Shown here piece after piece: positions 1 through 12,000 of a stretch of DNA of 64,000 nucleotides (the stretch's first letter is position 1; each line of letters begins with the position of its first letter). The notes under the pieces are model-generated. The model ran no database searches. It was not told the origin of the DNA and saw only the letters and a list, made by a program, of their open reading frames with translations. Source of the stretch: Ptychodera flava (taxonomy: Eukaryota; Hemichordata; Enteropneusta; Ptychoderidae); NCBI RefSeq assembly GCF_041260155.1, contig NC_091932.1, positions 47,801,629 through 47,865,628 on the forward strand. Reading direction: 5' to 3'. Both the position numbers and the translations under genes were made by a program.

Positions 1-528
1 TGTATTCAGTGAAGGTGTGTTTATACACACAATTTTCTGATTATTAAAGTTGAATTGGGTGTCTACATTTCACCTAAGTAGTCTAATAACATTGTGACAT
101 TGTTGTTCACACTTCCAGGAGGTACAGTTGCACAGCCTAGGATTGTCATGTTCATTTATTTCTATACTGAAGGCTAGAAAAAATCTTTTGGCAGATCATT
201 TCATACTTGAGAAATAAAGTGTCCTATTCACATGACTGCATGTGGAAACTTAATGTTTTCTGAAAGTTGGTGATAATGACCAGCCATTTTCTATAACATG
301 TGTTCTGGATGTAATGGATGCAGTGGTATGCTATCAGGTCACTATTTTAGTGAGTAAGAGTAAATATTATGGCAATATATTTTATTCTTATATTTATCTT
401 GTTTCTTTTTATGACCTATGAGACAAAATATCAATTGATAAAATGTACCCCACACAGCAGGACTTTACTCATAGTGTTGAAAAGTTGTATAAAGTAGCGA
501 GATTTGAAGTGAAGTAGATCAGGTAGTT

Positions 529-600
529 TGAAAGATCCATCGTTCAGGGGCACTTTCTACGGGGGAGCATAGAGAACAACCTCGAGTGATGGATCTTTCA
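529..600. repeat. Snap-back hairpin, 13-bp perfect arms
   Basis: TGAAAGATCCATC at 529-541 is the exact reverse complement of 588-600. As RNA the stem extends to about 17 pairs with two G-U wobbles, closing a loop of about 38 nt. It may be a small foldback repeat or a transcribed hairpin. No second copy is visible in this window. Confidence 0.6.
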
Positions 601-952
601 GGCTATAGATCAGGATACCATGAACAAAATTGTTATCGTTGTAAGAATTTCTAATGTTTGCCGTAATGCTGATATAAATACTATATTTTGAGGTGAAATT
701 GCATGTTATTGTGTTACCAGCATTGATGAACATGAAACCTACAAATTCTTTGTCAACCTGTCTCCATAGAGGTTTACGTGCAGAACTTGGTCGTCAACTA
801 CCGTAAAAATGCCCTCCTTGTCTTTTAGTGTGATTTTAGCTATAACAACCATATGTTAACCAATGTACGCTGACAAATATCACTCCAAATATAGTAAGAA
901 TAAATATCACACTATGTTTTGAAATATTTGTTTTGTTTTTTTTCTCTTGCAG

Positions 953-1044
953 TGATCATCAACTACACTGTTGCAGCATTGTTGAATGCAAGCTTGGTTG
1001 TGTGTATCATTGTTTACAGTCCAAGCAAGAAAAAGATGCAATAA
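953..1044 (+). CDS. Probable 3'-terminal coding exon of a small membrane protein (partial)
   Basis: A pyrimidine-rich tract ending in TTGCAG at 947-952 is followed by an open frame with two leading bases and 29 codons, closing with TAA at 1042-1044. The peptide starts IINYTVAALLNASLVVC, is strongly hydrophobic for about 20 residues and ends in a basic SKKKMQ tail, as in the last transmembrane helix and cytosolic C-terminus of a multi-pass protein. An AATAAA lies downstream at 1128-1133, just after an (AT)n tract. The rest of the gene must lie left of the window or in 1-900, where I see no convincing further exon. The helix-plus-basic-tail arrangement weakly recalls PQ-loop proteins, but this is only an impression; the gene is not identified. 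Confidence 0.42.
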
Positions 1045-1074
1045 GAATTTACAGAAATAAGAATAGAAACTGAT

Positions 1075-1076
<2 letters not shown>

Positions 1077-1119
<43 letters not shown>
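1077..1119. repeat. (AT)n microsatellite
   Basis: Uninterrupted alternating AT immediately 3' of the terminal exon ending at 1044. Confidence 0.9.
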
Positions 1120-1123
<4 letters not shown>

Positions 1124-1133
1124 TATCAATAAA

Positions 1134-2290
1134 GATCAATATAACGATATAAGTTAACTAAACATACACTAAACAAGAGAAAGTCATTTTTAAGGGACAA
1201 AATTCATAAAATTTTGTATCCTAGGGTATTGTTCAAACAGTTGTATGTTAGTAACAGTGATTATATTTATCAGACCCTGGAAGCATACTGAGAGAATGGA
1301 CAACAAACGTTGTTCCAATCTATTAACTCCAACAACCTACAGATAGAAATAATGAAAACAACAATTGAAAAAAGTTGAAAAGTGACTTTGAATATTTAAA
1401 GAATTTATTCTTTATTTTGAATCTATTATATTTCTATGGAAACATGTCTTTGTTAACAACGGGTCTGTTTTAAAGGTGTTTCATTATCAGCTTAATCTCT
1501 GAATTAATCGATGAACTAAACACAGCTTTTTAAAGGAGAACCAAGATTATGTCACACAAACAGTGAATGTCAATGTATTTCCTAGCAGCAAAATGTCTGT
1601 CTTTAATTCATATGCAGTTACACCTGATCTCATTTCCACACCCACTGTGATTTACCCACTAACACTGCCCTGATGTGCTAATCTTATCGATCTGTCAGCA
1701 TCATATCAGATTCTCTTTTCTCAACTGTAATATCTCACGTGATGATGACAGATTGATAATATCTCTTGATATGGTCAAGCCATTAGGTCATCGCTCAGGC
1801 AATGTTTACGTGCAGACTGCAGTGTAGCCAAGTGACATGGGTTAAAAGTGTTATGAGAAAGGAGACCATTTGTAACAAATGCATAGTTTATCAGAAATTC
1901 TTGTTTCTTTTCTTCTGTTCCCAGTGCTGAAAGTGGATTTCAAAGAGTACAAACCTCTGGGTAGTAGTTAATGAGAGTATCATTTGATTTTGTGATTGAG
2001 CATATGATCGTTTGAGTTCATGGCTGATTTCAAGAAATGTTCAATAAAGAGAAAAAATCAAAAGTACCTAAAGAGCCTCTGAATCAAGAGAAAATGCAAC
2101 AATTGTAAATTACTGTCTTCTATTACTGTATACACTTGTTATAATATTTCATATTTTATGAAAGACACTGTAATAATCTGAAACTTTGAAACTACATTCA
2201 TTTAGATTTATAAAATCAATGTTGCAACTTTGAATGGGACAGTAATATAAAGGTGACATTCTATTGGAAAACTTGTGTTTTTGTGCTTCT
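1134..2290. other. AT-rich intergenic sequence without recognisable gene
   Basis: No long open frame, exon with flanking splice consensus, or clear repeat boundary was found here. Confidence 0.5.
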
Positions 2291-2299
2291 TTTAATTTG

Positions 2300-2935
2300 A
2301 GCTCCCATTTTGCCATATGTATATATGGCTATGGAAGTTATTTCTAGAGGCTAGAAAAATGTCTGATCTGTATGTATCATGTGTATGTATATATCTTTGT
2401 CTGTATGAAAGTCCGTCCATATAAAAAACTTCAGAACTGCAGCTCAGCACCAACCATCTTACTATTTGGTGTGCTGATTCAAATGAACATGTTCGAGTCA
2501 AAAATATGCAAATTAGAAGGAAAAAAGGTGAAAATGGTTAAAAGCTTAGAACTCAGAAAGTACTGTTTAAATTTCTCTCATTTTAGTTTGTAGCTACCCA
2601 TAGTAGGGTTATGAAAATTTCAAAATTTTCAAATGTGTATATTCAATTTTGTTTATTTTGTGAATTTTTTCTTCTTTATTCAATTTTAGGAAAAATGTTA
2701 TTTTGTCAAAAATAGTTTACCCATCAATTGGAAATTTAGTTTGTAGGTCCCACAGAAGTTCTCATATATATATTCAAATCATAATGAATTTTTTTGGGGG
2801 TCATTTTTTTAAATTCTTTAAACAAGAACTACTTCCCTCCCCTTTTAAACTTTGCATGAAGATTCCTTGGAATAGTAGTACAATTACATGTACTTTTCAG
2901 ATTATAATAAACAAAATTAGAACTTTTTAGAAGAC
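2300..2935. repeat. Dispersed repeat related to the one at about 15980-16600
   Basis: The segment with TATGTATGTAT-type runs, followed by a CAGCACCAACC..CTTA..AT phrase and then runs about (M)AACTTTGCATGAA..CCT, recurs in the same order at about 16010-16560. This is a decayed interspersed repeat; the family is not identified. Small open frames inside it are not credible genes. Confidence 0.5.
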
Positions 2936-3059
2936 CAGTATGATATGAGTTGGACGCATTTCATAATTAATATCAGTAGATTGTGATAAAAAATGGAGGC
3001 CCTGTGCCACTGAATTACACTGACGCTATTTTTAAATATTTGGCATCTTCAAGATTTCT

Positions 3060-3480
3060 CGTCCCCACGGACACCGTCCGGGGGGAGGGGGACTTATAGG
3101 TTTGGTCATGTCCGTCCGTGCGTGCGTGCGTCCGTCCGTCTGTTCACGTAGATATCTCAGAGACGCCTGGAGCGATTTCGTTCAAACTTGGTACAGGGAT
3201 AGTACCCTACCTCATACAGATGCACGTCGATTTGTTTCACGATGCGATCAAATTTTGCCGCGTTAGAGGACTTTTTAGTTTACACCTCCATAGACCATTT
3301 ATAAGGCTGTTCTCCATAGACTCCCATGTACCGGTATAAGGCCAAGAAAAATAAAATTTAGTTTCTCATCGTATTCATATTGCAAAAAGGATGCAGTGAC
3401 ACAGTTTTAGTCCCCACAGATAAAGTTCAGGGGGCTTATAGATTGGGTCATGTCCGTCCGTGAGTCCATCCGTTCACGCA
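3060..3480. repeat. Head region of an interspersed repeat (GTCCGTCCG-rich)
   Basis: The segment opens with CGTCCCCACGGACACCGTCC and (GTCC/GTGC)n, then TTCACGTAGATATCTCAGA. A second, shorter copy of the head (CATGTCCGTCCGTGAGTCC..ATATCTCAGA) starts near 3445 and leads into the 226-bp array. Confidence 0.55.
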
Positions 3481-3499
3481 GATATCTCAGACACTTTGA

Positions 3500-4690
3500 C
3501 AAAATGTCAAGTGACCTTGGTGAACTTTGACCTCAAATATACATATTTGTCCATAACTCAGTAACCACAAGTGCTAAACCTTTCATATATAGTATGATGG
3601 GACACCTTATGACGCCACATATTGTACCTCATTAATTATGTGCATATCTAATTTTGAGCGAGCCAATAGAGCTAGAGGTCTGATTTTTGGTATATATATA
3701 TAATTTTGACCTAGTGTTATTGGATTATGGATTGGTATGATTGCGATTATTTTGCAATACAATTTTTTTGACAAAATGTCACATGACCTCAATGACCTTT
3801 GACCTCAAATATACATATTTGTCTATAACTCAGTAACCACAAGTGCTACACTCTTCATATTTGGTATGATTGGACACCTTATGACGCCACATATTGTACC
3901 TCATTAATTATGCGCATATCTAATTTTGAGCGAGTCAATAGAGCTAGAGGTCTGATTTTTGATATATAGAGATAACTTACCAATATAATTTTTTTGAGAA
4001 AATGTCACGTGACCTCAATGACCTTTGACCTCAAATATACATATTTGTCCATAACTCAGTAACCACAAGTGCTACACCCTTCATATTTGGTATGATTGGA
4101 CACCTTATGACGCCACACATTGTACCTCATTAATTATGCACATATCTAACTTTGAGCGAGCCAATAGAGCTAGATGTCTGATTTTTGGTATATAGGGATA
4201 ACTATAGGATAGAAATTTTTTGACAAAGTGTCATGTGACCTCGATAACCTTTTACCTAAAATACATGTTTATGTCAATAAATAAGTAACCACAAGTGCTA
4301 TGTCCTTTATATTTAGTAGGATGGGAGACCTTATGACAACACCTCATTAATTATGCACATATATAATTCTGGGCAAGCCAATAGAGCTAGAGGTCTGGAT
4401 TTTTGCATATAGGGATTAATTAGCAATACAATTTTTTTTTTTCAAAATGTCACATGACCTTGATGACCTTTGACCTTGATTATACTTATATATGCATAAC
4501 TCAGTAACCACAAGTTCTTTACGCTTCAATTTTGATAGGATAATAGACCTTAAGATGTCACATCTTGTACCTCATTTATTATGCGCATATGTATTTCTTG
4601 GCTGGCCAATACAGCTGGAGGTCTGATCTTTTTTCCCGATTTAGAACCATAACTTAGACATGCCTCTGGTTTCAAATTGGGAACAATGAT
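3500..4690 (+). repeat. Array of ~226-bp tandem units, about five copies
   Basis: The anchor GACCTTTGACC or a variant occurs at 3522, 3794, 4020, 4246 and 4465. The spacings are 272 (one unit carries an insertion of about 46 bp), 226, 226 and 219. Each unit also contains CATAACTCAGTAACCACAAG, a GG(A)CACCTTATGACGCCA phrase and CCAATAGAGCTAGAGGTCTG. The right-hand units are more diverged. A second array with the same unit and period lies at 57318-58080. Confidence 0.85.
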
Positions 4691-4789
4691 ATAGACCTTT
4701 GTTTCCATAGATCTGAATGCCACACTCCAGTGATACTTCTTAATGACCACATTTTCCTGCCCCATCAAGACTAATACTCCTATTACAAG

Positions 4790-5925
4790 TGGGGACTATG
4801 TCATTGCCAATGACTTGTTCATTTTGGTTTTTGGTTTTTTTCAAAAGGAAATGATACAGAATGCCTGCTGTGACGAGGTATTAGCTTAAATTTCCATGAG
4901 TTGTAAAATTTGTGATTGTGGGGACATGCACACTTTTCCATAAAGGAAATTTCAAAATGCATACAAACATTTTGAAACTAAGAGAAAAAAGAATAACAGT
5001 GAGCTGCTTGACAAAAAGATTTCATCCCTGAAGAGAGGGTATAGTGGTATCAGAGATATGGAACACATTTTTCAAACATCTTTCCAGACATTACAACCAC
5101 CGTTGTGTCATTGCTATTCCATGGGAAACAAGATATGTTGATCATCACATGAGTACAAAGAATGCAATTGTTTAATGTTCAACAAGCGAAGATACAACAG
5201 AAAAAAAAAAGCATTTGATCAGCAAAAATATAAGAAAAAATATACAAGTGATAAGTCATCGGAAAAATAATGTGCAATCTTATTTAGATGCTTAGATGTA
5301 AACATTTACATATAGTGGAAAGCAACCTGTTCATATTTTCCTCCGTGAAAGTGAACAGCAGTATTTCTCATAGGAAATATATGGCATGTTGCAATGCAAC
5401 ATGGAAATTATCTACGCTGGTACGAAGGAAACGTATATTCGGACAATGCGATTCAAACTTTGCTGGTTTTTTATCTTCTTGGGACTTTAGAATGATATAT
5501 GCAGCTTATAGGATGATGTACAGTAAAAAATAAAAGTTATTCTGGTTTAAAATTAAGAAAAATATCTGCTTATTTATATCGCTCAAATGAAGAAAACAAT
5601 GGGCAGGGTTATACACATTGGTGTATACCTCTTAACATGTTAAGCAGAAAGTAGTATTGTATTGACCCCTAATTTTTTTTTCATCAATATGATTTACAAC
5701 AAGTAAGTATCAATATATGCAACAAATATAAAAATGTTGAGAAATATGAAAAGTTGAAGATTGTAAAAACCTACATTTTAGAGTAAAAATCTGGTAACTT
5801 TCTTTCAATGCACGGTATCATAGTCCCATGGGTGTAAACACATTTCTTTAAATGAATGCCGATTCTGCAAGTCGGGCTGGCAGCAGACAATCAGTCGGAC
5901 AAACAGCCCTCAGCTTCCCATGGAT
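4790..5925. other. Intergenic sequence, no gene seen
   Basis: AT-rich, with only short chance open frames. It holds a perfect 14-bp palindrome CTTAACATGTTAAG at 5631-5644. No splice-flanked exon was recognised. Confidence 0.45.
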
Positions 5926-6552
5926 ATTTTACAGGTGGTGCATGGTGGCAGCGCCCTCTGTGTGAGTTGTTATGGATCCAGCTATATTATAACTTGAGAG
6001 TGATTGAGGTAAAATAAAGAAAACATTTCGGGCATTGCTGAAATATTTACAAAGCAAAAAAGAAAAATGCGAGAAATCTTGAAATACGTTCGCATGGTGA
6101 ACTTGAATTAAAAAATGAATAATTCTGCTTATCTTAATCTTCCTTCTGACCACCCCTTCCCAAGATGAAGTGATCCTCTCCCTGTACTATACCACATCTG
6201 TTATGGTGCACGAATCGTCCTCCTGGGGGCAGTATCATAGCGAGCGTGACCTCATAATGACCCATGACCCGATATGACCTCGCACTGCTGGCACAGCCAA
6301 AAGCTGCCGTCAGCTGGACAAACGTGGCCTAGAAACGTTACACGATCACGAATTCTTCCTGGAGTATACTTTGGCCGGTCAGGTTGCGTTAATTGTGTCT
6401 GGTTTGCATAGTGGATGATTGTTGTTTATGCGAGTTCATGAATTTCTGGTACACAAAAACGCCCCTTTCTAGGACCGTGGTTTTACCTCATCGTTTTGGA
6501 AGACGCCAAACTCACAGAGCGATAATCCTCAGTTGGATGGTGTTGCAGTAAG
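5870..6552 (+). promoter_or_regulatory. Possible promoter and noncoding first exon region of regucalcin
   Basis: This stretch is richer in G+C and CpG than its surroundings. It ends in a strong splice-donor consensus, AAG|GTACGT, with the exon edge at 6552. The first regucalcin coding exon at 8932 has a usable acceptor (CCACACAG) ending at 8917, so a noncoding leader exon spliced from here into 8918 is plausible. This is inference from position and consensus only. Confidence 0.25.
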
Positions 6553-6559
6553 GTACGTG

Positions 6560-8910
6560 TTATGTCCACCGCCACCTGAAATATACCCGAGTCTACCACC
6601 ATGATATGACTTTCCCAGTACTTTCAACCACTCGTCTGAAGCTAGGAAACGATTGAACTTTTCCCGAGCCCGTACTGTGGGCGAATACCGTTCGGAATCT
6701 GAAGTCAATTATTATCGAATCGCATCAAACATGGAGGTAGTACTCCATGCATCAAACAACCCCAGGCTCATGAATGCCCCACGCGAGCTTGACTCAAATA
6801 TAGTTGTCTGTAAACTGATTCGCTTTGTGCTTCTTCGTAGATTTTCAAAGACTTTCACTTTAAATATATGTGGATATATATGTACAGAACTGTTCATACA
6901 GGGATTTGCAGGGATCCAATGCAATCGTCATGTGTGCTTGCTTTTAACCATGGAGGTAGAAGGAGAGACAGAGCAACAAACTGATGCCACTTTGTTCATA
7001 TATCAACCATACAGACACTGCACATGACGTAATGATATTTAAAATCTAACAAGGGCTCAGTCATTCCACCAAATGTCAGAAGGGTAACCTAACACTGTAA
7101 CAGGAAAGACTTTTCTAAGGCTTCTCCTGACCTTCAACTGTTTTTCGATAAGATTACAAATTATGTTTTCATTGGCATATTGCCATATAAACCGCAAACT
7201 GATTTTAGGTTTTTTGGGATGGGAGGGATGGCCTCAAGAAACTTTTGCTGAGAAAATACTGATATATCTTGAAAGTGGACTCATGTTTTTTTTGTCAAAC
7301 TCGATCACTACTCGTATGTGATGATCAGACAAAGGTTACAGTTTGTGACCTTGCCTATAGTCTAGACTGTTGTTGTAGTTGTATTCTGGGACTGTGATCA
7401 AGTTGAACCGTGTCAACCTCAGCTGTTGTAACATAACATAACCCATTCACCACCAACAGTTGTGACTAATAATTACAACAGTAAGCTTTCTAGCATAACA
7501 ATTTACTCATTCATACAGCCTGTAGGAGGCAATTTGCTTGTCAATACTTGCTAGCAACGTTGGTTTGTAGGCAAGTTATTATCACATTTTGCCATGAAGC
7601 AAAGCAGGTATCACCAAAAAGCCAGCATTACGATGTAGTCTTGGTATTCTTAAGACCACAGGCACTCGATTCATCTCTCTGTTGGGCACCAGTAATTTTC
7701 ACTTCACAACTAAAAACTTTCTTTTATCTCATTGTAATTATAGTTAGCTGGTTTGTTGATGAGAGCTGTCAAAATAGCAACATAACCATTTAATTATTTT
7801 ATCCACTGCTGGGAGTATACGTGTATAAAACATTTGTTCAAATGATCTCCACTGAAGAATAGATCTCATTTTACAGCTTCACCAGAGTAACACAAAAATG
7901 GGTTGTTTTCCAGTCCAATGGCATTAATATGTTTTTACTACAAGCATTGCTGATAACTGACTGTCCTCAAGTGTTTGGTACACTGCAGTACTTGCATAAT
8001 AATTTTACAGCCTATTTCAATTTTCAGGCATATTATAAAGGGGTTAGACCATTAGATTTAAGGAGGGTATTGTCAAAAGCAGAGAGGAAAACATCTGCAT
8101 CACAAGAAATTGCTAAATTTCTTTTTCATTCGTACTGATTTTGGAAAAAAATGTCCACATGAATGTTGGACAATAAATTTTGTAAATTTTAGCAAATGCA
8201 TGCTTTGCAAAAAAAATGACGTCACATTTTTGAGTGGGAAAAGCATTGCAGCATAGCATTCTGATCACCCCTCCCAAATCGAATGGTCTATCCGATGGTT
8301 AATGCATTTTTTGCATGGTGGTGCTCTTGAGAACCAGTATTAAAATATGGTAATATCAATGATCCAGTGTACAGAGGCAGCTTTTACTAGTCCATTTCAT
8401 GAGAGCGTTTTATAAGAGTGTCACACACAACAGGTGGCTTATTTGTAAGTATATTTATACTATTTGTGGATATTTTGAACTAAAATCAAAATTTAGAGAG
8501 GAAAGTGAAAGCTGTTTGAAACTCTCCTTCAGCTCAGTTTTTAAAATTATCCTGCTGACCCTATCATTGTCCACCTCCACCCCACAGAATACATCCTATG
8601 GTCCTCCATATCATTAACCCCCCCCCCCCCCCCCATGGAATACACCCTATGGTCCTCCCTCCATTAGAAAATTATAACTTTCCCACTGCCCCTCTTGGAC
8701 TCACAAAAAGAGCTGCCCACTCTCCTATTATCAACAAATCCCGTTCTTTTCATCATTATTATATCAAGACTTTCCAAGTTGCCACCACCCCAACAGAATC
8801 AAATAGCTGTGCCCGAGGACATTCTAACTTCAATGTACAATTCTTATTATAATTCAATAATCTGGACCATTGGAATATTAAACCATAACAGAACATTCCA
8901 CTTACCTATC
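6560..8910. other. Putative regucalcin 5' intron / intergenic sequence
   Basis: No supported exon. The longest open frame (6653-7027, 124 aa) shows no domain features. A poly-C run at 8617-8633 is flanked by a short direct repeat around CCTATGGTCCTCC. Confidence 0.4.
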
Positions 8911-8931
8911 CACACAGTCACAACAGTCAAG

Positions 8932-9091
8932 ATGTCAGTATCTGTGGTACTGCAGAGAGTCGGTGAGCTGTTGGAAGGTCCTCACTGGGATGAAAAATCT
9001 CAGTGCTTATACTTCATCGATATCAAGACACCTGTTGTACACCAATGGAATCGAACCACTGATGAACACAAGAAGGTCATGTTACAAAACG
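8932..9091 (+). CDS. RGN: Regucalcin coding exon 1
   Basis: Encodes residues 1-53 plus one base of codon 54. Begins [19 protein letters not shown], with the first metal-ligand Glu. The donor is CG|GTAAAC. Confidence 0.93.
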
Positions 9092-12000
9092 GTAAACGCA
9101 TTCCTGTGATGAATTTCACCATTGATTAACAAAGTTTATATTTCCATACATTGATCAACAATTTGTGAATAATACTCATTCTGGGTTTACTAGAGTACTT
9201 ATCTCTTGATGAAAATTAAGATTTCACTCCCAGTAAACTGTTGTCATTATTTAAACAAATTGTGGGTTTGACAATGCTTAAACACTTTATCCATATAACT
9301 ATGAGTACAATATAACCTGCTTTGTATCTGATTATATAAAAGATTCTTTGAAAATTACCTGCTGTAGGCAAGTTATCACAGACAAGAATTAAAAATACAG
9401 TTCCTTTTATGCATTTATTGTACCAGTTCACTGCAATGACAATTGCTCTACATGAGATTCAAGCAATTGGACCAGCTGGTTAGGCAGCACTACATAGGTA
9501 TTGACAAAACTGTGTAGTCAATTAAGCAATAACCCTTGCTGCAGGCTGGTCCATTGAGATTAGGGTATAGTGCAACAACACCAGCCATAAGGTGAGTGCT
9601 ATGTGGAGCAAATTGTGAGGAAATACACCTGCCTTAAATCAGAGGTGGTCAATGCATTCAGATTCTATTATATTAACATTTTCCTTTCTGAGTTTAAAAT
9701 TAATTTTGTCTATAATTTTAGCATTTAAAATGGAGAAAGCATTTTTTTAAATTGAGTAACCAATGTTATATGGAAATTCAGCTCCCAGGACTGGACCATT
9801 GTCTTTTGCAGAGGGCAAATCATAGACATCAAACGCCAAAGATGAAACTTGGCTACAACAGTTTGTTGAGAATACAGGCAATTAAAAGCCAGAGCAAGAC
9901 ACAAATTTAGTAAGCAAACATGCCCAGCGCTGTGCACAGCATACTTTTGAAACAAATTTGCTAATGGTTTACTTCACTTTATGTTTTGTTTCAGTGAAGA
10001 CCGTGACATCTGTGGTAGGTAGGAAACAAGGAGGACTTGCTGTGACAGTGGACCAAGAATATGCAACTCTTGATTTTGAAAGTGGAGAGCTGAAGTCACT
10101 TGCCAAAGTTGATAGACATAATCCTGAAACAAGAATGAATGATGGAAAGTGTGATGCAATGGGCAGATATTGGGCAGGTGAGTTGTTGAAAGGAAAACCT
10201 TTATTTTACCCTTTGATCTCCCGTTTCCATGTACGTAAGTCCACTCCTGTGATTTAAAACCATGGGATTAGGCCAAAATGTGGTGAAAACGTAGGGGCAG
10301 TACAGAAATTGCAGGTAAAGTCTAAAATGTGTAATTTGGCATTCAAAGTTCTGTGAAAAATATAAAGTTGACCAAGTCTGTTTTATTTGGGTACAGATTT
10401 GCTGTTTTATAGGTACAACTGTATCTACTTGAAAAAAAAAGAGATAAGTTCATTAGTTGTTGATGGTGAACTAATTTACTTGAAAGATAACAAGATACTG
10501 TACTGTACATGGTTTTAACAACAGTGGGATCTATGGAACATAGTAGGTTGTTTCATATTCTCAAACAGCATTCTATCACAGCCTTTCAGTTCATGTATTA
10601 ACCCTTTCACCCCATTCCCTTGTATAGAGGTCCTCCTTTATCACAGAAAACAATAATATTTGGGCCAAACCATTGTGGTGAAAGTGTTAAGACTCATAAG
10701 GGCTTCTTGAATTAATAGCTAATATTAAATATAGGGATTTTTTTAGTTAATTTGGACCTACTAAATTTCCTCCAAAACATAAAGACTCTCCATAATTGCA
10801 TATCAATTTAAAAACTGGTAATTGTGCTTTGATCTTCTCACTGTATTGTCTTTTATTTCAGGCACCATGGGTCCAGAGAAAGTTCCCACCAAAGTAGAGC
10901 CAGAGCTTGGAACCTTGTATTCACTTGATAAAGATTGTAATGTTATCTGTCACCTGAGTAAAATTGGTATTTCCAATGGCATGGCTTGGTCTTCCGATAA
11001 TAGAACGATGTACTACATTGATACTGTCACCAAACAAGTTGATGCCTTTGACTTTGATTTAGAAGGTGGCCGAATAAGTAAGTGTCTAGTTAACTGTCTG
11101 TGTAGAGTCTTTGATTCAACTTGAACTTCTGAAGATAAGTTGTGTTGATGGTGGTCATTTTCAAATTTTGATTTGTTGAGTCAGTGGAATACTGTAATCT
11201 TCATATTAAAAGGGAGAACAGGGTTTGAAATCGATGCACTTTTTAAATCTGAAAACAATCTCATTTTGACCACCGAATCTGCATGTCTGTGGCCCATTCA
11301 GCCACCAATATTTACCTTGAAGGATTTAGAAAATGTCACAGAATATTCACAGCAAGGTGACATGGATTGAACTAAAGTCCCTATCCATGCTATCACTACT
11401 TAGGAAAACCTTGATCATAAAAGCTGAATTCAATATTGATTTAGCTAATCGGCAAATATTTTCAGAGTTCATAACAAGTCTGATTTGAAAGTAATGTTTA
11501 TGGTAACAGATTATGATTCCAAACATCAATTAGTAATGGCCACAAACTATTCTTTTCAGATCACTGTGTTTTTCCCATGCTAAATATATAAATTCCTGCG
11601 CTATACTTTGATGATTAAGGGAAGCGCTTGATATGGTTGTCAAAATATTTAAGGTATCCTGTAAAATATCTTGATTGGCAACAATCAGATATATATAATT
11701 TTTCTGTTTGTTTTTTTCCAATATAAAAGTATCAAGTTTAAGCCATTGAAACTTCTTTTTAAACCAACTGTAATTCAATTCCATACAGGTAATCGCAGGT
11801 CGATATTTAAAGTGCCTGAAAACAAAGGATATGCAGATGGTATGTGTATTGATGAAGAAGGTAAACTGTGGATTGCATTGTATTTTGGTACAAGCGTAGT
11901 CAGAGTTGATCCCCAAACAGGTGAGCAATTTGAATAAAGCTGTGAAGCATTCACTAAGATGTAATCTTGGTATACCAGTGTGCTTGTTGACTTGAAAGAT

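Noticed and set aside
3500..4690. CRISPR-like regular repeat array
   Set aside because: Units are contiguous 226-bp tandem copies without unique spacers, in a eukaryotic genome.
6653..7027. 124-codon open frame on the + strand
   Set aside because: No domain, no splice sites, no homology recognised; composition fits chance in the regucalcin upstream region.
8695..8931. In-frame upstream extension of regucalcin exon 1
   Set aside because: The added N-terminus resembles nothing in the family; starting at 8932 gives the normal regucalcin length and N-terminus.
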